From Thalassobaculum_A sp040219615 (GTDB taxonomy: Bacteria > Pseudomonadota > Alphaproteobacteria > Thalassobaculales > Thalassobaculaceae): a stretch of DNA of 64,000 nucleotides. Within the stretch, counting starts at the first letter, position 1. Each line of letters starts with the position of its first letter. The translations under genes and the position numbers were made by a program. The notes below the pieces were generated by a model. That model did not search any database. It saw nothing but the letters and a program-made list of their open reading frames with translations, and was not told where the DNA came from. The DNA lies in assembly GCF_040219615.1 (NCBI RefSeq), contig NZ_JAVJSE010000024.1:1-64000 (forward strand). The letters are read 5' to 3'. Shown one piece after another: positions 1 to 9,312 of this stretch.

Positions 1-79
1 GCACGCTCAAGCCATCGCGCAGACCATCCATGATCGATAGCCGCTCACCGTAGCTCAGGTGACTGTAGTTCTTCCCCAT
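1..79 (-). CDS. IS30-family transposase, N-terminal fragment cut by window edge
   Basis: The first 26 codons of a minus-strand gene starting with ATG at 79 read MGKNYSHLSYGERLSIMDGL and continue to the window edge. The pattern 'YSHLS-x-x-ER-x-x-I' followed by a helix-turn-helix is the usual start of IS30-family transposases, which cut and join IS ends with a DDE domain (not in this window). The rest lies to the left of position 1, so it is unknown whether the copy is intact. It points away from argG. The family call rests on the N-terminus alone. Confidence 0.7.
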   Translation of the reverse strand, partial: MGKNYSHLSYGERLSIMDGLRDGLSV

Positions 80-176
80 CGCACCGCTCCCGTTCCAGCG
101 CACCGGAGCGTGCCCTGTTGCACTTACTTTTGGAACGCGCCACTGGAATCTCCAATTGAGTGCACTGTCACCGAAA
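80..176. mobile_element. Probable terminal region of the IS30-type element
   Basis: This stretch lies between the transposase start and the argG leader and is visibly less GC-rich than its surroundings. It contains GTTGCACTTA near 117-126 and, about 40 bp on, an imperfect inverted partner TTGAGTGCAC near 156-165, as expected of a subterminal or terminal inverted repeat. The exact IS end and target duplication cannot be fixed because the other end is outside the window. Positions 177-287 hold only the argG leader. Confidence 0.35.
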
Positions 177-287
177 CGCGATGGGCTGCCCTCCGTCTCC
201 CCCTTGCCCCCCGCCGCGCTCTCCCTATACAACGCAGCCGTTCCGGGCCGGCGCGCGCCCGGCGATTCGCACCATCACGAGGGCACC

Positions 288-1502
<1,215 letters not shown>

Positions 1503-1505
1503 GGC

Positions 1506-1525
1506 CGACGGGGCAGCGCCCGTCG
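1506..1525 (+). terminator. Possible hairpin after argG
   Basis: CGACGGG and CCCGTCG form a 7-bp stem four bases after the argG stop, with a short loop. There is no T-run, so it may only be a 3' stabilising hairpin. Confidence 0.3.
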
Positions 1526-1530
1526 CCTCG

Positions 1531-1580
1531 TGGGTTCCGGATCGGCCGCGCCGGGGGCGGCGCGTCCGTCCGGAATGACG
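1531..1580. repeat. Half copy of dispersed palindromic element
   Basis: Begins TGGGTTCCGG and ends CCGGAATGACG with a GC-rich self-complementary centre. The same borders recur near 1938-2073, 7160-7582, 39769-39908, 44866-45000 and 59205-59333, always between genes. It sits 20 bp beyond the stop of the GIY-YIG gene. Confidence 0.8.
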
Positions 1581-1599
1581 ACAGGGGGGGGGAAGTGGC

Positions 1600-1902
1600 T
1601 CAGCCTACCCCGGCCAGTGCCGGATACAGGTCGTTCCATTCCGGATTGGTCTGCTCGATCAACGCAGTCTTCCACGCGCGCCGCCAGCCCTTGAGGCGGG
1701 TCTCGCGCTGTATGGCGGCGAGCATGTCCGGGTGCGGCTCGAACCAGACCGGCCGATTGACGCGGTAGCGCGCGGAGAAGCCGGGCGGTTGCTCGCGATG
1801 CGCCCAGACCCGTCGAATCAGGTCCGCCGTCACCCCGACATAGAGGGTGCCATTCCGCTTCGACGCCAGGATGTAGACACAAGGACGAAGGGTGCGCGCC
1901 AT
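1600..1902 (-). CDS. GIY-YIG domain nuclease-like protein
   Basis: A 100-residue single-domain protein of the COG2827/UPF0213-type GIY-YIG group. VYILASKRNGTLYVGVT carries the two sheet motifs (YIL and YVGVT), followed by the catalytic-type arginine in LIRRVWAH and a conserved late glutamate in IQRETRLKGW. Such domains cut DNA by a one-metal mechanism, but the role of these short free-standing versions is unknown. Start is ATG at 1902; a longer frame upstream only translates the adjacent palindrome. It is flanked on both sides by copies of the local palindromic repeat, raising the possibility of a link to repeat spread (inference). Confidence 0.85.
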   Translation of the reverse strand: MARTLRPCVYILASKRNGTLYVGVTADLIRRVWAHREQPPGFSARYRVNRPVWFEPHPDMLAAIQRETRLKGWRRAWKTALIEQTNPEWNDLYPALAGVG

Positions 1903-1937
1903 GCCCCTCGTATGGATGGGGCAAGGCGGCTTTCCGC

Positions 1938-2073
1938 ATGGGTTCCGGATGCGTGCCGCCGGCGGCGACCCGCTCCGGAATGACGGAGAGCAGGCGGGAC
2001 CGTTTCCCCCCATCCTTCGTCATTCCGGAGCGGACCCCGGACCTGATCCGGGGGACGCATCCGGAACCCACGG
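1938..2073. repeat. Full inverted pair of the dispersed palindromic element
   Basis: The left arm, TGGGTTCCGGATGCG through CGCTCCGGAATGACG, is mirrored by CGTCATTCCGGAGCG through CGCATCCGGAACCCA. The whole can fold into a long cruciform or hairpin. It lies between the divergent GIY-YIG gene and the SDR gene and occupies most of the leader of the latter. Confidence 0.85.
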
Positions 2074-2122
2074 CTCGACGGGCGGCCTGGACAGCCCGGC
2101 GCCTGCCCGGCACGCTCGTCGG

Positions 2123-2929
2123 ATGACCGACGCTCCCACCGCTTCCGCCCCCGCTCCCGCCCCCGCTCCCGCCAACGACACCCGGCCGGCGGCCCTGGTC
2201 AGCGGCGGCGGCCAGGGCATCGGCCGGGCCACGGTCGCCCGGCTGGTGGCCGACGGCTGGCGGGTGGCGGCGGTCGACCGCGACGCCGAGGCGCTGGCCG
2301 AGGTGACCGCCCGGCACGGCGACCTGGTCTGTGCGATTCCGGCCGACATCGCCGAGTCCGAAGCGGTACCGGCCGCCGTCGAGCGCGCGGTGGCGGCGTT
2401 CGGCCGGCTCGACGCGCTGGTCAACAACGCCGGGATCGGCGCCAACGGCCCGCTCGAGCGGCTCGACCTGGCCGACTGGAACCGGGTGCTGGCCGTCAAC
2501 CTGACCGCGCCGATGCTGTTCGCCCGGCACGCCGCCCCGCATCTGCGGGCCTCGGGCCAGGGCGCCATCGTCAACGTCGCCTCGACCCGGGCGCTGATGA
2601 GCGAGGCCGACACCGAGGCCTACTCGGCGTCCAAGGGCGGGATCGTGGCCCTCACCCATGCGCTGGCGGTCTCGCTCGGCCCGGCGGTCCGGGTCAACGC
2701 GGTGTCGCCCGGCTGGATCGAGACCGGCCCCTGGCAGAAGGCGAGCCGGCGGCGCGAGCCGAGCCACAGCGAGGCCGACCGCGCCCAGCACCCGGCCGGC
2801 CGGGTCGGCACGCCGGAGGACGTGGCCGAGGCGATCGCCTTCCTGCTGTCGCCGCGCAGCGGCTTCGTCACCGGCCACAACCTGGTGATCGACGGCGGCA
2901 TGACCCGGAAGATGATCTACGTCGAGTAG
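2123..2929 (+). CDS. SDR-family NAD(P)-dependent oxidoreductase
   Basis: A classical short-chain dehydrogenase of 268 residues. It has the cofactor motif SGGGQGIG near residue 30, NNAG for the core, a catalytic Ser region at NVAST, and YSASKGG carrying the catalytic Tyr and Lys. The C-terminus VTGHNLVIDGGMT is typical. Substrate cannot be told; sugar, polyol or acyl substrates are possible. The N-terminus has an Ala-Pro run coded by repeated CCCGCT-like units, so the true start could be slightly downstream. The ATG at 2123 has GTCGG upstream, a weak ribosome site. No clear operon partner; the next gene is 119 bp away. Confidence 0.88.
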   Translation: MTDAPTASAPAPAPAPANDTRPAALVSGGGQGIGRATVARLVADGWRVAAVDRDAEALAEVTARHGDLVCAIPADIAESEAVPAAVERAVAAFGRLDALVNNAGIGANGPLERLDLADWNRVLAVNLTAPMLFARHAAPHLRASGQGAIVNVASTRALMSEADTEAYSASKGGIVALTHALAVSLGPAVRVNAVSPGWIETGPWQKASRRREPSHSEADRAQHPAGRVGTPEDVAEAIAFLLSPRSGFVTGHNLVIDGGMTRKMIYVE

Positions 2930-3048
2930 GCCCGGTATGTCGGATCGGTCAGGCCGGTTTCGGGCGACAGCCGGCTCCCGATCCGACACAGTCGGATCGG
3001 ACGGCGACGGAACGATCGCGCCGGCGGGATACCGAGGGAGGGAACACC

Positions 3049-4653
3049 ATGAAACAGCAGAGCAGCGCGCTGTCGCGCCGCGGATTCCTGACACGGCTGG
3101 CGGCGCTCGGCGGCGCCGGCGCGGTCTATCACGGGCTCACCACGCTCGGGCTGCTGGCGGTGCCGCCGGCCTATGCCGGGATCCCGGCCTACCCCGCCGG
3201 GATCGGCAAGGGCCGGCGGGTGGCGATCCTGGGCGCCGGCATGGCCGGGCTGACCGCGGCGCTGCTGCTGGCGCGCGCCGGCTTCGAGGTGAAGGTGATC
3301 GAGGCCAACAAGCACATCGGCGGCCGCAGCCTGACGGTCCGCCCGGGCGACAGCTTTGCCGAGGCCGGCCGCGAGGCGATGGTCTGCCGGTTCGACGACG
3401 GCCTGTACCTGAACGCCGGCCCCGGGCGCATCCCGCACCACCACACCGCGGTCCTGGAGTACTGCCGCGAGCTGGGGGTGGCGATGGAGCCCTACATCTT
3501 CGCCAGCCGCGCCAATCTGCTGCAGAGCGACAAGGCGTTCGGCGGCCAGCCGATCCAGCTGCGGCGGATCAAGCACGACCTGCGCGGCCAGCTCGCCGAG
3601 ATGCTGGCCAAGGTGCCGGACCCGGCGGCGCTGGACGCCACCCTGGGCCCGGCCGACCGCTCGGCGTTCCTGGAGATGCTGCGCGAGTTCGGGGCGCTGC
3701 AGAGCCAGGGCGGCGGTCTGGTCTACCGCGGGTCGAACCGGGCCGGCTACGCGATCCCGCCCGGCGCCGCGCGCACCCCCGGCACCCTGAACCCGGAGAT
3801 CGAGCTCAAGGCCCTGCTGGACTCGGACTTCTGGAAGAACGGCCTGTTCAACGACATGGTCGACTACTGGCAGACCAGCCTGATGCAGCCGGTCGGCGGC
3901 ATGGACATGATCGTCCAGGGCCTGCTGCGCGCCGCCGTCCCGGGCGGCCGCACGGTCCGCGACCTGGTGGTCACCGAGAGCCCGGTCGCCGAGGTCGCCA
4001 ATACCGCTACCGGCGTCCGGGTCGTCCACGCCAACGGCACCGAGGTCGCGGATTTCTGCATCTCGACCATGGCGCCGTCGCTGCTGGCGAAGGTGAAGAA
4101 CAACTTCACGCCGGCCTATGCCGGGGCGCTGCGCCGCATCCAGGACGCCGCCGCCTTCAAGCTGGGCTGGCAGGCGACCCGGCGGTTCTGGGAAGAGGAC
4201 GACCAGATCTACGGCGGCATCAGCTGGACCGACCATCCGGTCACCCAGATCTGGTATCCGTCCGACGAGTTCTTCGCGAAGACCGGGGTGCTGACCGGCG
4301 CCTACAACAACGGCGCCACCGCCGAACTGTTCGGCCGGCTGCCGCATGACGGGCGGGTGGCGCTGGCCCTCGAGGGCGGCGAGAAGCTGCACCCCGGATT
4401 CTCGAACTGGGTCTACCGGGACCGGGCGCTGTCGATCGCCTGGCAGAACATGCCGCATTTCGCCGGCGGCTGGCAGAACAACCCGCCCGAGGCCGATCCG
4501 GACGCCTATTTCCGCCTGACGGTCCCCGAGGGCAACGTCATGCTTGCGGGCGACTTCCTGAGCTACTGGTGGGGCTGGAAGGAGGGCGCGATCCGCTCCG
4601 CCGACCTGGCGGTCGAGGCGATCGTCGCGCGGGTCGGCGCGGCACGGCAGTAG
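3049..4653 (+). CDS. Tat-exported flavin amine/amino-acid oxidase
   Basis: FAD enzyme of the monoamine oxidase/L-amino-acid oxidase family, 534 residues. The N-terminus has a twin-arginine signal (SRRGFL) and a hydrophobic stretch ending in AYA, so the folded flavoprotein is probably periplasmic. The dinucleotide-binding motif GAGMAGLTAA and the GGRSLT block follow near residues 62-95. The C-terminal FAD block reads VMLAGDFLSYWWGWKEGA. These enzymes oxidise primary amines or amino acids to imines with O2, releasing peroxide and ammonia; the substrate is not evident. ATG at 3049 follows GGGAGGGAACACC, a good ribosome site. Confidence 0.88.
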   Translation: MKQQSSALSRRGFLTRLAALGGAGAVYHGLTTLGLLAVPPAYAGIPAYPAGIGKGRRVAILGAGMAGLTAALLLARAGFEVKVIEANKHIGGRSLTVRPGDSFAEAGREAMVCRFDDGLYLNAGPGRIPHHHTAVLEYCRELGVAMEPYIFASRANLLQSDKAFGGQPIQLRRIKHDLRGQLAEMLAKVPDPAALDATLGPADRSAFLEMLREFGALQSQGGGLVYRGSNRAGYAIPPGAARTPGTLNPEIELKALLDSDFWKNGLFNDMVDYWQTSLMQPVGGMDMIVQGLLRAAVPGGRTVRDLVVTESPVAEVANTATGVRVVHANGTEVADFCISTMAPSLLAKVKNNFTPAYAGALRRIQDAAAFKLGWQATRRFWEEDDQIYGGISWTDHPVTQIWYPSDEFFAKTGVLTGAYNNGATAELFGRLPHDGRVALALEGGEKLHPGFSNWVYRDRALSIAWQNMPHFAGGWQNNPPEADPDAYFRLTVPEGNVMLAGDFLSYWWGWKEGAIRSADLAVEAIVARVGAARQ

Positions 4654-4666
4654 CGCCGGCCGAAGC

Positions 4667-5365
4667 TCAGGACAGCGGGTGCGGCCAGACGCCGGTGTAC
4701 ATCGGATGCAGGCCGTACAGCGCCAGCCACAGCAGCAGGCCGAGCGCCACCCGCCACAGGCCGATGCCGCGCCAGTCGACCCGTACCCGGCCCTGCAGGG
4801 CGGCCAGGAACGGGATGCGCGAGGTGGTGAGGGCCATCGGCCCCCAGGCCGGCTCGGTCCGGCGGCGGACCTTGGCGTCGATCGCCGGCATGCCGCCATA
4901 GGACAGCAGGGCGATCCCGCCGAACAGCAGGATCGAGGCCAGGTCGCCGTTGGTCGACAGGTGGACCAGCCCCCACAGCCCGGTGGCGTTCAGGAACGGG
5001 TGGCGGGTGACGGTCAGGATGCCGCGCACCGGGTTCGGCTCGTCCAGGGCCGATTCCCCGCCGACCGCCGTCGGGTTGCGGGTGGTGACGCCGGCGACCA
5101 GCAGGACCGCCGCGACCGGCATCAGCAGGTTGGGGATCCAGCGCGTCCACAGCGGCGGCGTCCAGACCTCGACGAACGGGGCGTCGCGGAACGCCAGCAC
5201 CGTCCAGGTCAGCGACGCCAGGGCCAGCAGGGCGTATAGCCCGCGGAACCGCTCCTCGCCGACGGCCTTCACCGCCGGCTCGCGCAGCGGCGGCGACGAC
5301 AGGGCGAAATGGCCGCCGACGAACACCACGAGCCCCAGGAGCAGCGCGTCGATGGTGCCGAGCAT
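4667..5365 (-). CDS. NnrU family membrane protein
   Basis: A 232-residue integral membrane protein with about six hydrophobic segments and the family's conserved TRHPFLNATGLWGLVHL block in the middle, which places it in the NnrU (PF07298) family. Members occur in denitrifiers and are related to the isoprenylcysteine methyltransferase fold, but the activity is not established. No nitrite or nitric oxide reductase genes occur in this window, so a denitrification role is unsupported here. It is convergent with the flavin oxidase (13 bp gap) and diverges from the DUF3253 gene, sharing a 41-bp spacer. ATG at 5365 was chosen at the start of the first membrane helix. Confidence 0.85.
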   Translation of the reverse strand: MLGTIDALLLGLVVFVGGHFALSSPPLREPAVKAVGEERFRGLYALLALASLTWTVLAFRDAPFVEVWTPPLWTRWIPNLLMPVAAVLLVAGVTTRNPTAVGGESALDEPNPVRGILTVTRHPFLNATGLWGLVHLSTNGDLASILLFGGIALLSYGGMPAIDAKVRRRTEPAWGPMALTTSRIPFLAALQGRVRVDWRGIGLWRVALGLLLWLALYGLHPMYTGVWPHPLS

Positions 5366-5406
5366 CGCGGTCTGGCCCCTTTTCGCAGTTCGAGTACAGT
5401 GCCGAT

Positions 5407-5751
5407 ATGACATGCCCTCCCGATGAAGCCAACCCCGGCCCCGAGCCGGACCTTGAGCCGGACGCGGCACCGGCGCCGAGCGTCGACGAGCCGGTGCGCG
5501 CCGCCATCCTGCAGCACTGCACCGCCGCCGGCCCCGGCAAGTCCGCCGACGTCTCGGCGATCGCCCAGGCGCTCGGCGGAAAGCCGGCCGACGTGGTGCC
5601 GTGGCGGGCGCTGATCCGCCGCATCCGGGCCGAGGCGGCGGCCATGCAGGACCAGGGCCTGATCGTGGTGCTGCGCAAGGGCAGGCCGGTCGACATCCGC
5701 GCCGCCAAGGGCGTGATCCGCCTGGCGCTGGCGGGCGCCGCGGCGGGCTGA
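5407..5751 (+). CDS. DUF3253 domain protein
   Basis: 114 residues: an acidic Pro/Glu-rich N-terminus (1-25) and then a compact winged-helix-like domain with VPWRALIRRIRAEAA and a C-terminal basic strand VLRKGRPVDI, which matches the DUF3253 family as known from small alphaproteobacterial proteins. Function unknown; the fold suggests nucleic-acid or protein contacts. It is the first gene of a tight plus-strand set: the nitrilase starts 3 bp after its stop. Confidence 0.7.
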   Translation: MTCPPDEANPGPEPDLEPDAAPAPSVDEPVRAAILQHCTAAGPGKSADVSAIAQALGGKPADVVPWRALIRRIRAEAAAMQDQGLIVVLRKGRPVDIRAAKGVIRLALAGAAAG

Positions 5752-5753
5752 CG

Positions 5754-6650
5754 ATGGCCGGGCCGGCGGTGACCGTGGCGACCGTGCAGTGCCCGGTCAC
5801 CGGCAGCCCGGCGCACAACGCCGCCGCGATCGTCCGCGCCATGCGCCGGGCCGCCGCCCGCGGCGCCCGCGTCGTGCACTGCACCGAGGGCGCGCTGTCG
5901 GGCTACACCCGGGAGCAGATCCCGTCGTGGGACGCGGTCGACTTCGCCGCGGTCCGCGCCGGCCTGGAGCGGATCGCCGCGGAGGCCCGGCGTCTCGGGG
6001 TCTGGGCAGTGGTCGGCTCGGCGCATGCCCTGACGCCGCCGAACCGGCCGCACAACGCCCTGTATGTCGTCTCCGACCGCGGCGAGATCGCCGGCCGCTA
6101 CGACAAGCGGCGGTGCTCGAACAACGAGATCAACAACTGGTACTCGCCGGGCTTCGAGCCCTGCGTCTTCGCGGTCGACGGCATCCGCTTCGGCTGCGCG
6201 CTCTGCATCGAGGTGAATTTCCCCGAGCTGTTCGTCGAGGCGGCCGGACTCGGCGTCGACGTGATGCTGCTGTCGGCCTATTCGCGCGACCCGATTTACG
6301 GCGTACTGGCACAGGCGCACGCGGCGGCCAACAACCTTTGGGTCAGCTACAGCGTCCCGGTCGACGCCAGCCCCGCCTATGCCAGCCGGATGTTCGGGCC
6401 GGACGGCAGCGAGGTCGCCCGCTGCCGGCGCCGTCGCGACCAGGTCCTGGTGACCCCCGTGGTCCCCGGCGACCCGGCCTGGGAGATCCCGCTGCGCCGC
6501 GCCCGGCCATGGCGGGCCCTGGCGCGGGCCGGCGGGATCTACGAGGCCCGGCGCGTCGACGACCCGCGCAGCCGCGCGCTCGAACCGCTGGCGCGTCGGC
6601 TCCCGTCCGGGACCGGCAGCGATGTCCGCACGAAAGGAAGGCCCGGATGA
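5754..6650 (+). CDS. Carbon-nitrogen hydrolase (nitrilase superfamily)
   Basis: A 298-residue amidase-like enzyme. The Glu-Lys-Cys triad is visible: Glu45 in CTEGALSGY, Lys in GRYDKRRC and the nucleophile Cys in GCALCIEVNFPE. The superfamily hydrolyses or transfers amides and nitriles; the CIE form around the cysteine is found in amidase branches, but the substrate is unknown. ATG at 5754 lies 2 bp after the DUF3253 stop, and its stop overlaps the ATG of the PNPOx-type gene, so the three are almost certainly co-translated. Cytoplasmic; no signal peptide. Confidence 0.88.
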   Translation: MAGPAVTVATVQCPVTGSPAHNAAAIVRAMRRAAARGARVVHCTEGALSGYTREQIPSWDAVDFAAVRAGLERIAAEARRLGVWAVVGSAHALTPPNRPHNALYVVSDRGEIAGRYDKRRCSNNEINNWYSPGFEPCVFAVDGIRFGCALCIEVNFPELFVEAAGLGVDVMLLSAYSRDPIYGVLAQAHAAANNLWVSYSVPVDASPAYASRMFGPDGSEVARCRRRRDQVLVTPVVPGDPAWEIPLRRARPWRALARAGGIYEARRVDDPRSRALEPLARRLPSGTGSDVRTKGRPG

Positions 6651-7126
6651 GCACCGACCACTGGCTGACGGTGGCGCGCGAGACGATCGCGCAGGTCAAG
6701 TTCTGCTGGGCCATCACGATCGCCGCCGACGGCAGCCCCAGCGCCCGCGTCATCCAGCCGATGCCGCTCGCCGACGACTGGTCGGTCCGGTTCCTGACCC
6801 GTCGGGATGGCCGCAAGGTCGCCGAGATCGAGAGCGCGGGCCGGCTGACCCTCGGCTATCAGCACGACCCGGAGTTCGCCTATGTCACCCTGACCGGCCG
6901 GCCACGGGTGCTGGACGACGTCGCGTACAAGCGCGGGATCTGGTCGCCGGTCTCCGAGCGCTACTACCCGGGCGGCCCGGACGACCCGAACGTCGCGGTC
7001 GTCCATCTCGATACCGACCGGATCGAGCTGTGGAGCTCGCTCCGGAAGGTAGCGCCGGAGCCCTACGCGCTCAGTGCCGCAATTCTCGAGCGCGACGGCG
7101 CCGGGTGGCGGACCTCGCAAACCTGA
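6647..7126 (+). CDS. Pyridoxamine 5'-phosphate oxidase-like flavin protein
   Basis: 159 residues with the split-barrel flavin-binding fold of the PNPOx/general stress protein 26 group: an early strand with ADGSPSARVIQPM, a mid block FLTRRDGRKVAEI and the KRGIWSPVSERYYPGG segment typical of the stress-protein subgroup. Such proteins bind FMN, F420 or haem; real PLP synthesis is unlikely because the PdxH C-terminus is lacking. The ATGA overlap with the nitrilase gene indicates coupling. The stop is followed after about 30 bp by the tandem repeat array. Confidence 0.78.
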   Translation: MSTDHWLTVARETIAQVKFCWAITIAADGSPSARVIQPMPLADDWSVRFLTRRDGRKVAEIESAGRLTLGYQHDPEFAYVTLTGRPRVLDDVAYKRGIWSPVSERYYPGGPDDPNVAVVHLDTDRIELWSSLRKVAPEPYALSAAILERDGAGWRTSQT

Positions 7127-7159
7127 GGCAGCCCCTGGGAAAGCTCGGAGCGGCGGGTG

Positions 7160-7582
7160 GGTTCCGGCTCGACCGCGCCGAGGCGGCGCGTCCGTCCGGA
7201 ATGACGAAAAGAGGAGATCAGCCCTCTATTTCTTCGTCATCCCGGCCGTGGCGAAGCGAACAGCCGGGACCCACGAAGCGACGGGCGATCGCCGCCCTAC
7301 ATCCCCGGCTCGGCCGCGCCGAGGCGGCGCGTCCGTCCGGAATGACGAAAAGAAAAGATCAGCCCTCTATTTCTTCGTCATCCCGGCCGTAGCGAAGCGA
7401 AGAGCCGGAACCCACGAAGCGACGGGCGATCGCCGCCCTACATCCCCGGCTCGGCCGCGCCGGGGCGGCGCGTCCGTCCGGAATGACGAAAAGCAGAGAT
7501 CAGCCCTCTATTTCTTCGTCATCCCGGCCGTAGCGAAGCGAAGAGCCGGAACCCACGAAGCGACGGGCGATCGCCGCCCTAC
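7160..7582. repeat. Three tandem 141-bp repeat units ending in the folD stop codon
   Basis: Three near-identical copies with a period of exactly 141 bp, as judged from the ATCCCC marker at 7301, 7442 and 7583. Each unit contains the genome's TTCCGGCTCG...CCGGAATGAC palindrome, an A-rich spacer, a CGTCATCCCGG arm and the segment GCGATCGCCGCCCTACATCC. The last segment is the folD stop codon with its preceding codons, so the units look like duplications that carried the folD 3' end along. Copies differ by only a few substitutions; the first is the most diverged. Confidence 0.93.
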
Positions 7583-8475
7583 ATCCCCGGCACCGGCAGC
7601 CCGCGCCGGCGGCAGGCGGCCTCGACGGTGTTGCGCAGCAGCACGGCGATGGTCATCGGCCCGACGCCGCCCGGCACCGGGGTGATGGCGCCGGCGACCG
7701 CGGCGGCCTCCGCGAAGGCGACGTCGCCGACCAGCCGGGTCCTGCCCTCGCCCCGGTCGGGCGCCGGCACCCGGTTGATGCCGACGTCGATCACCGTCGC
7801 GCCCGGCTTCACCCAGTCGCCGCGCACCATCTCCGGCCGGCCGACGGCGGCCACCAGGATGTCGGCCTGGCGGCACATGGCGGCCAGGTCGCGGGTCCGG
7901 GAATGCGCGATCGTGACCGTGCAGTTGGCGCCCAGCAGCAGCTGCGCCATCGGCTTGCCGACGATGTTGGAGCGCCCGACCACCACGGCGTGCAGGCCCG
8001 ACAGGTCGCCCAGCCGGTCCTTCAGCAGCAGCAGGCAGCCGAGCGGCGTGCATGGCACCAGGGCGGCGCCGCCGGTCGCCAGCCGGCCGGCGTTGACCAC
8101 GTGGAAGCCGTCGACGTCCTTGGCCGGATCGATGGCGTCGAGCACGGCCTGGCTGTCGATCTGCGCCGGCAGCGGCAGCTGCACCAGGATGCCGTCGACG
8201 GCGTCGTCGGCGTTCAGGTCGGCGATCAGCGCCAGCAGGGTCTCCTGGTCGGTGCCGGCGTCCAACCGGTGCTCGACCGAGTGCATGCCGGTCTCGACGG
8301 TCTGCTTCGCCTTGTTGCGGACATAGACCTGGCTGGCCGGGTCCTCGCCGACCAGCACCACCGCCAGCCCCGGCTTGAAGCCGGGGTCGCGGGCCAGCCC
8401 GGCGACCGCCCCGGCCACCCGCCCGCGCAGCCCCTCGGCGAACGCCTTGCCGTCGATGATCGCGCCCGTGCTCAT
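7579..8475 (-). CDS. folD: Methylenetetrahydrofolate dehydrogenase/cyclohydrolase
   Basis: Bifunctional one-carbon enzyme that interconverts methylene-, methenyl- and formyl-tetrahydrofolate with NADP. 298 residues, normal length. The first signature is SQVYVRNKAK with the catalytic Lys55. The second is PVPGGVGPMT near the C-terminus, and the Rossmann motif VVVGRSNIVGKPMAQ lies in the middle. ATG at 8475 overlaps the stop of the upstream DUF167 gene by 4 bp. The 3' end, including the stop codon, is embedded in the last unit of the 141-bp tandem array. Confidence 0.97.
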   Translation of the reverse strand: MSTGAIIDGKAFAEGLRGRVAGAVAGLARDPGFKPGLAVVLVGEDPASQVYVRNKAKQTVETGMHSVEHRLDAGTDQETLLALIADLNADDAVDGILVQLPLPAQIDSQAVLDAIDPAKDVDGFHVVNAGRLATGGAALVPCTPLGCLLLLKDRLGDLSGLHAVVVGRSNIVGKPMAQLLLGANCTVTIAHSRTRDLAAMCRQADILVAAVGRPEMVRGDWVKPGATVIDVGINRVPAPDRGEGRTRLVGDVAFAEAAAVAGAITPVPGGVGPMTIAVLLRNTVEAACRRRGLPVPGM

Positions 8476-8822
8476 CCGCCCGTTTCCCCGCTCTGCCGTT
8501 CGATGTCGCGCAGCCAGTCGTCCAGCCGGGTCGCCAGCCCGGCCGGGTCGTCGTCCCGTATCAGCAGGGTCTTGCGCCGGTCGGTCGCCCCCTGCACCAC
8601 CTCGACCGCCGTTTTCGGCACCCGCCAGCGCCTGGCCAGCAGTGCCGTCACCGCCTTGTTGGCGCGGCCATCCTCGGGCACCGCGGTGACGGAGACTTGC
8701 AGCCAGGCGACGCCGGCTTGGTCGAGGGCGACGCCGCGCACCCGGTCGGCGGAGGCCTTCGGCGTCACCCGGACCGCCACCCGCACGCCGCCGGCCGCGA
8801 CCTGGAACGGCGACGCCGTCAC
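8472..8822 (-). CDS. DUF167 (YggU-like) family protein
   Basis: 116 residues with the family core: VRVAVRVTPKAS near the start and the strongly conserved VPEDGRANKAVTALLA motif in the middle, then the KLLxI-type strand TLLIRDD. Function is unknown; in many proteobacteria it is coupled to a YggT membrane protein exactly as here. ATG at 8822 lies 13 bp after the yggT stop, and its stop overlaps folD, suggesting a yggT-yggU-folD operon. Confidence 0.9.
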   Translation of the reverse strand: MTASPFQVAAGGVRVAVRVTPKASADRVRGVALDQAGVAWLQVSVTAVPEDGRANKAVTALLARRWRVPKTAVEVVQGATDRRKTLLIRDDDPAGLATRLDDWLRDIERQSGETGG

Positions 8823-8835
8823 CGCCGGACGCCGG

Positions 8836-9126
8836 TCAGCGCACCATGGCGCCGACCAGCTCGTGCAGCAGCCGCAGGCCGAACTGCAGCGCCAGCACGA
8901 GCACCACCGGCGAAATGTCGATGCCGCCGAGATTCGGCATGACGTTGCGGATCGGCCGCAGCAGCGGCTCGATGATCCGCGAGAGGAAGTCCATCACCAC
9001 GTAGACGACGCGGTTGTAGGCGTTGACCACGCCGAACTTCACCAGCAGGTCGATCACGATGTAGGCGAACAGGAGGTAGGTGTACGCCTGGACCACCCAG
9101 TCGATCAGCCAGAGAATCGAGTACAT
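8836..9126 (-). CDS. YggT family membrane protein
   Basis: 96 residues, essentially two hydrophobic hairpins, with YILLxYI-type helix at residues 10-30 and the conserved SRIIEPLLRPIRNVMPNLGG block followed by ISPVVLVLALQF. This is the YggT/YCF19 family, linked in other bacteria to osmotic protection or cell-division ring organisation; its role here is unknown. ATG at 9126 was preferred over an upstream in-frame start at 9204 because it begins just before the first membrane helix. First gene of the folD operon. Confidence 0.9.
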   Translation of the reverse strand: MYSILWLIDWVVQAYTYLLFAYIVIDLLVKFGVVNAYNRVVYVVMDFLSRIIEPLLRPIRNVMPNLGGIDISPVVLVLALQFGLRLLHELVGAMVR

Positions 9127-9312
9127 CGCGATCCGCCCTCCATGGTGTGCGCCGCACCCTAACCAGGGTGGCCGGCGACGGCAAGATTCCGCGGTATCCG
9201 GCATCGGCCGCCGCGGTTCGTCGGGCGCGCGCCGGACAATGGTTGCGGAGCGCCCCGCCGGGACTCGCCATGGTGAGCCGAATCGGACGATTCATGTAAC
9301 GTTCCTAATGTT

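Noticed and set aside
7160..7582. CRISPR array
   Set aside because: Units are 141 bp and nearly identical along their whole length, with no unique spacers, and there are no cas genes.
7074..7685. Open frame with a threefold repeated peptide over the 141-bp array
   Set aside because: The repeated 'SSRP/VIPAVAKR' type peptide is just translation of the palindromic DNA repeats; it has no ribosome site and ends in the folD antisense.
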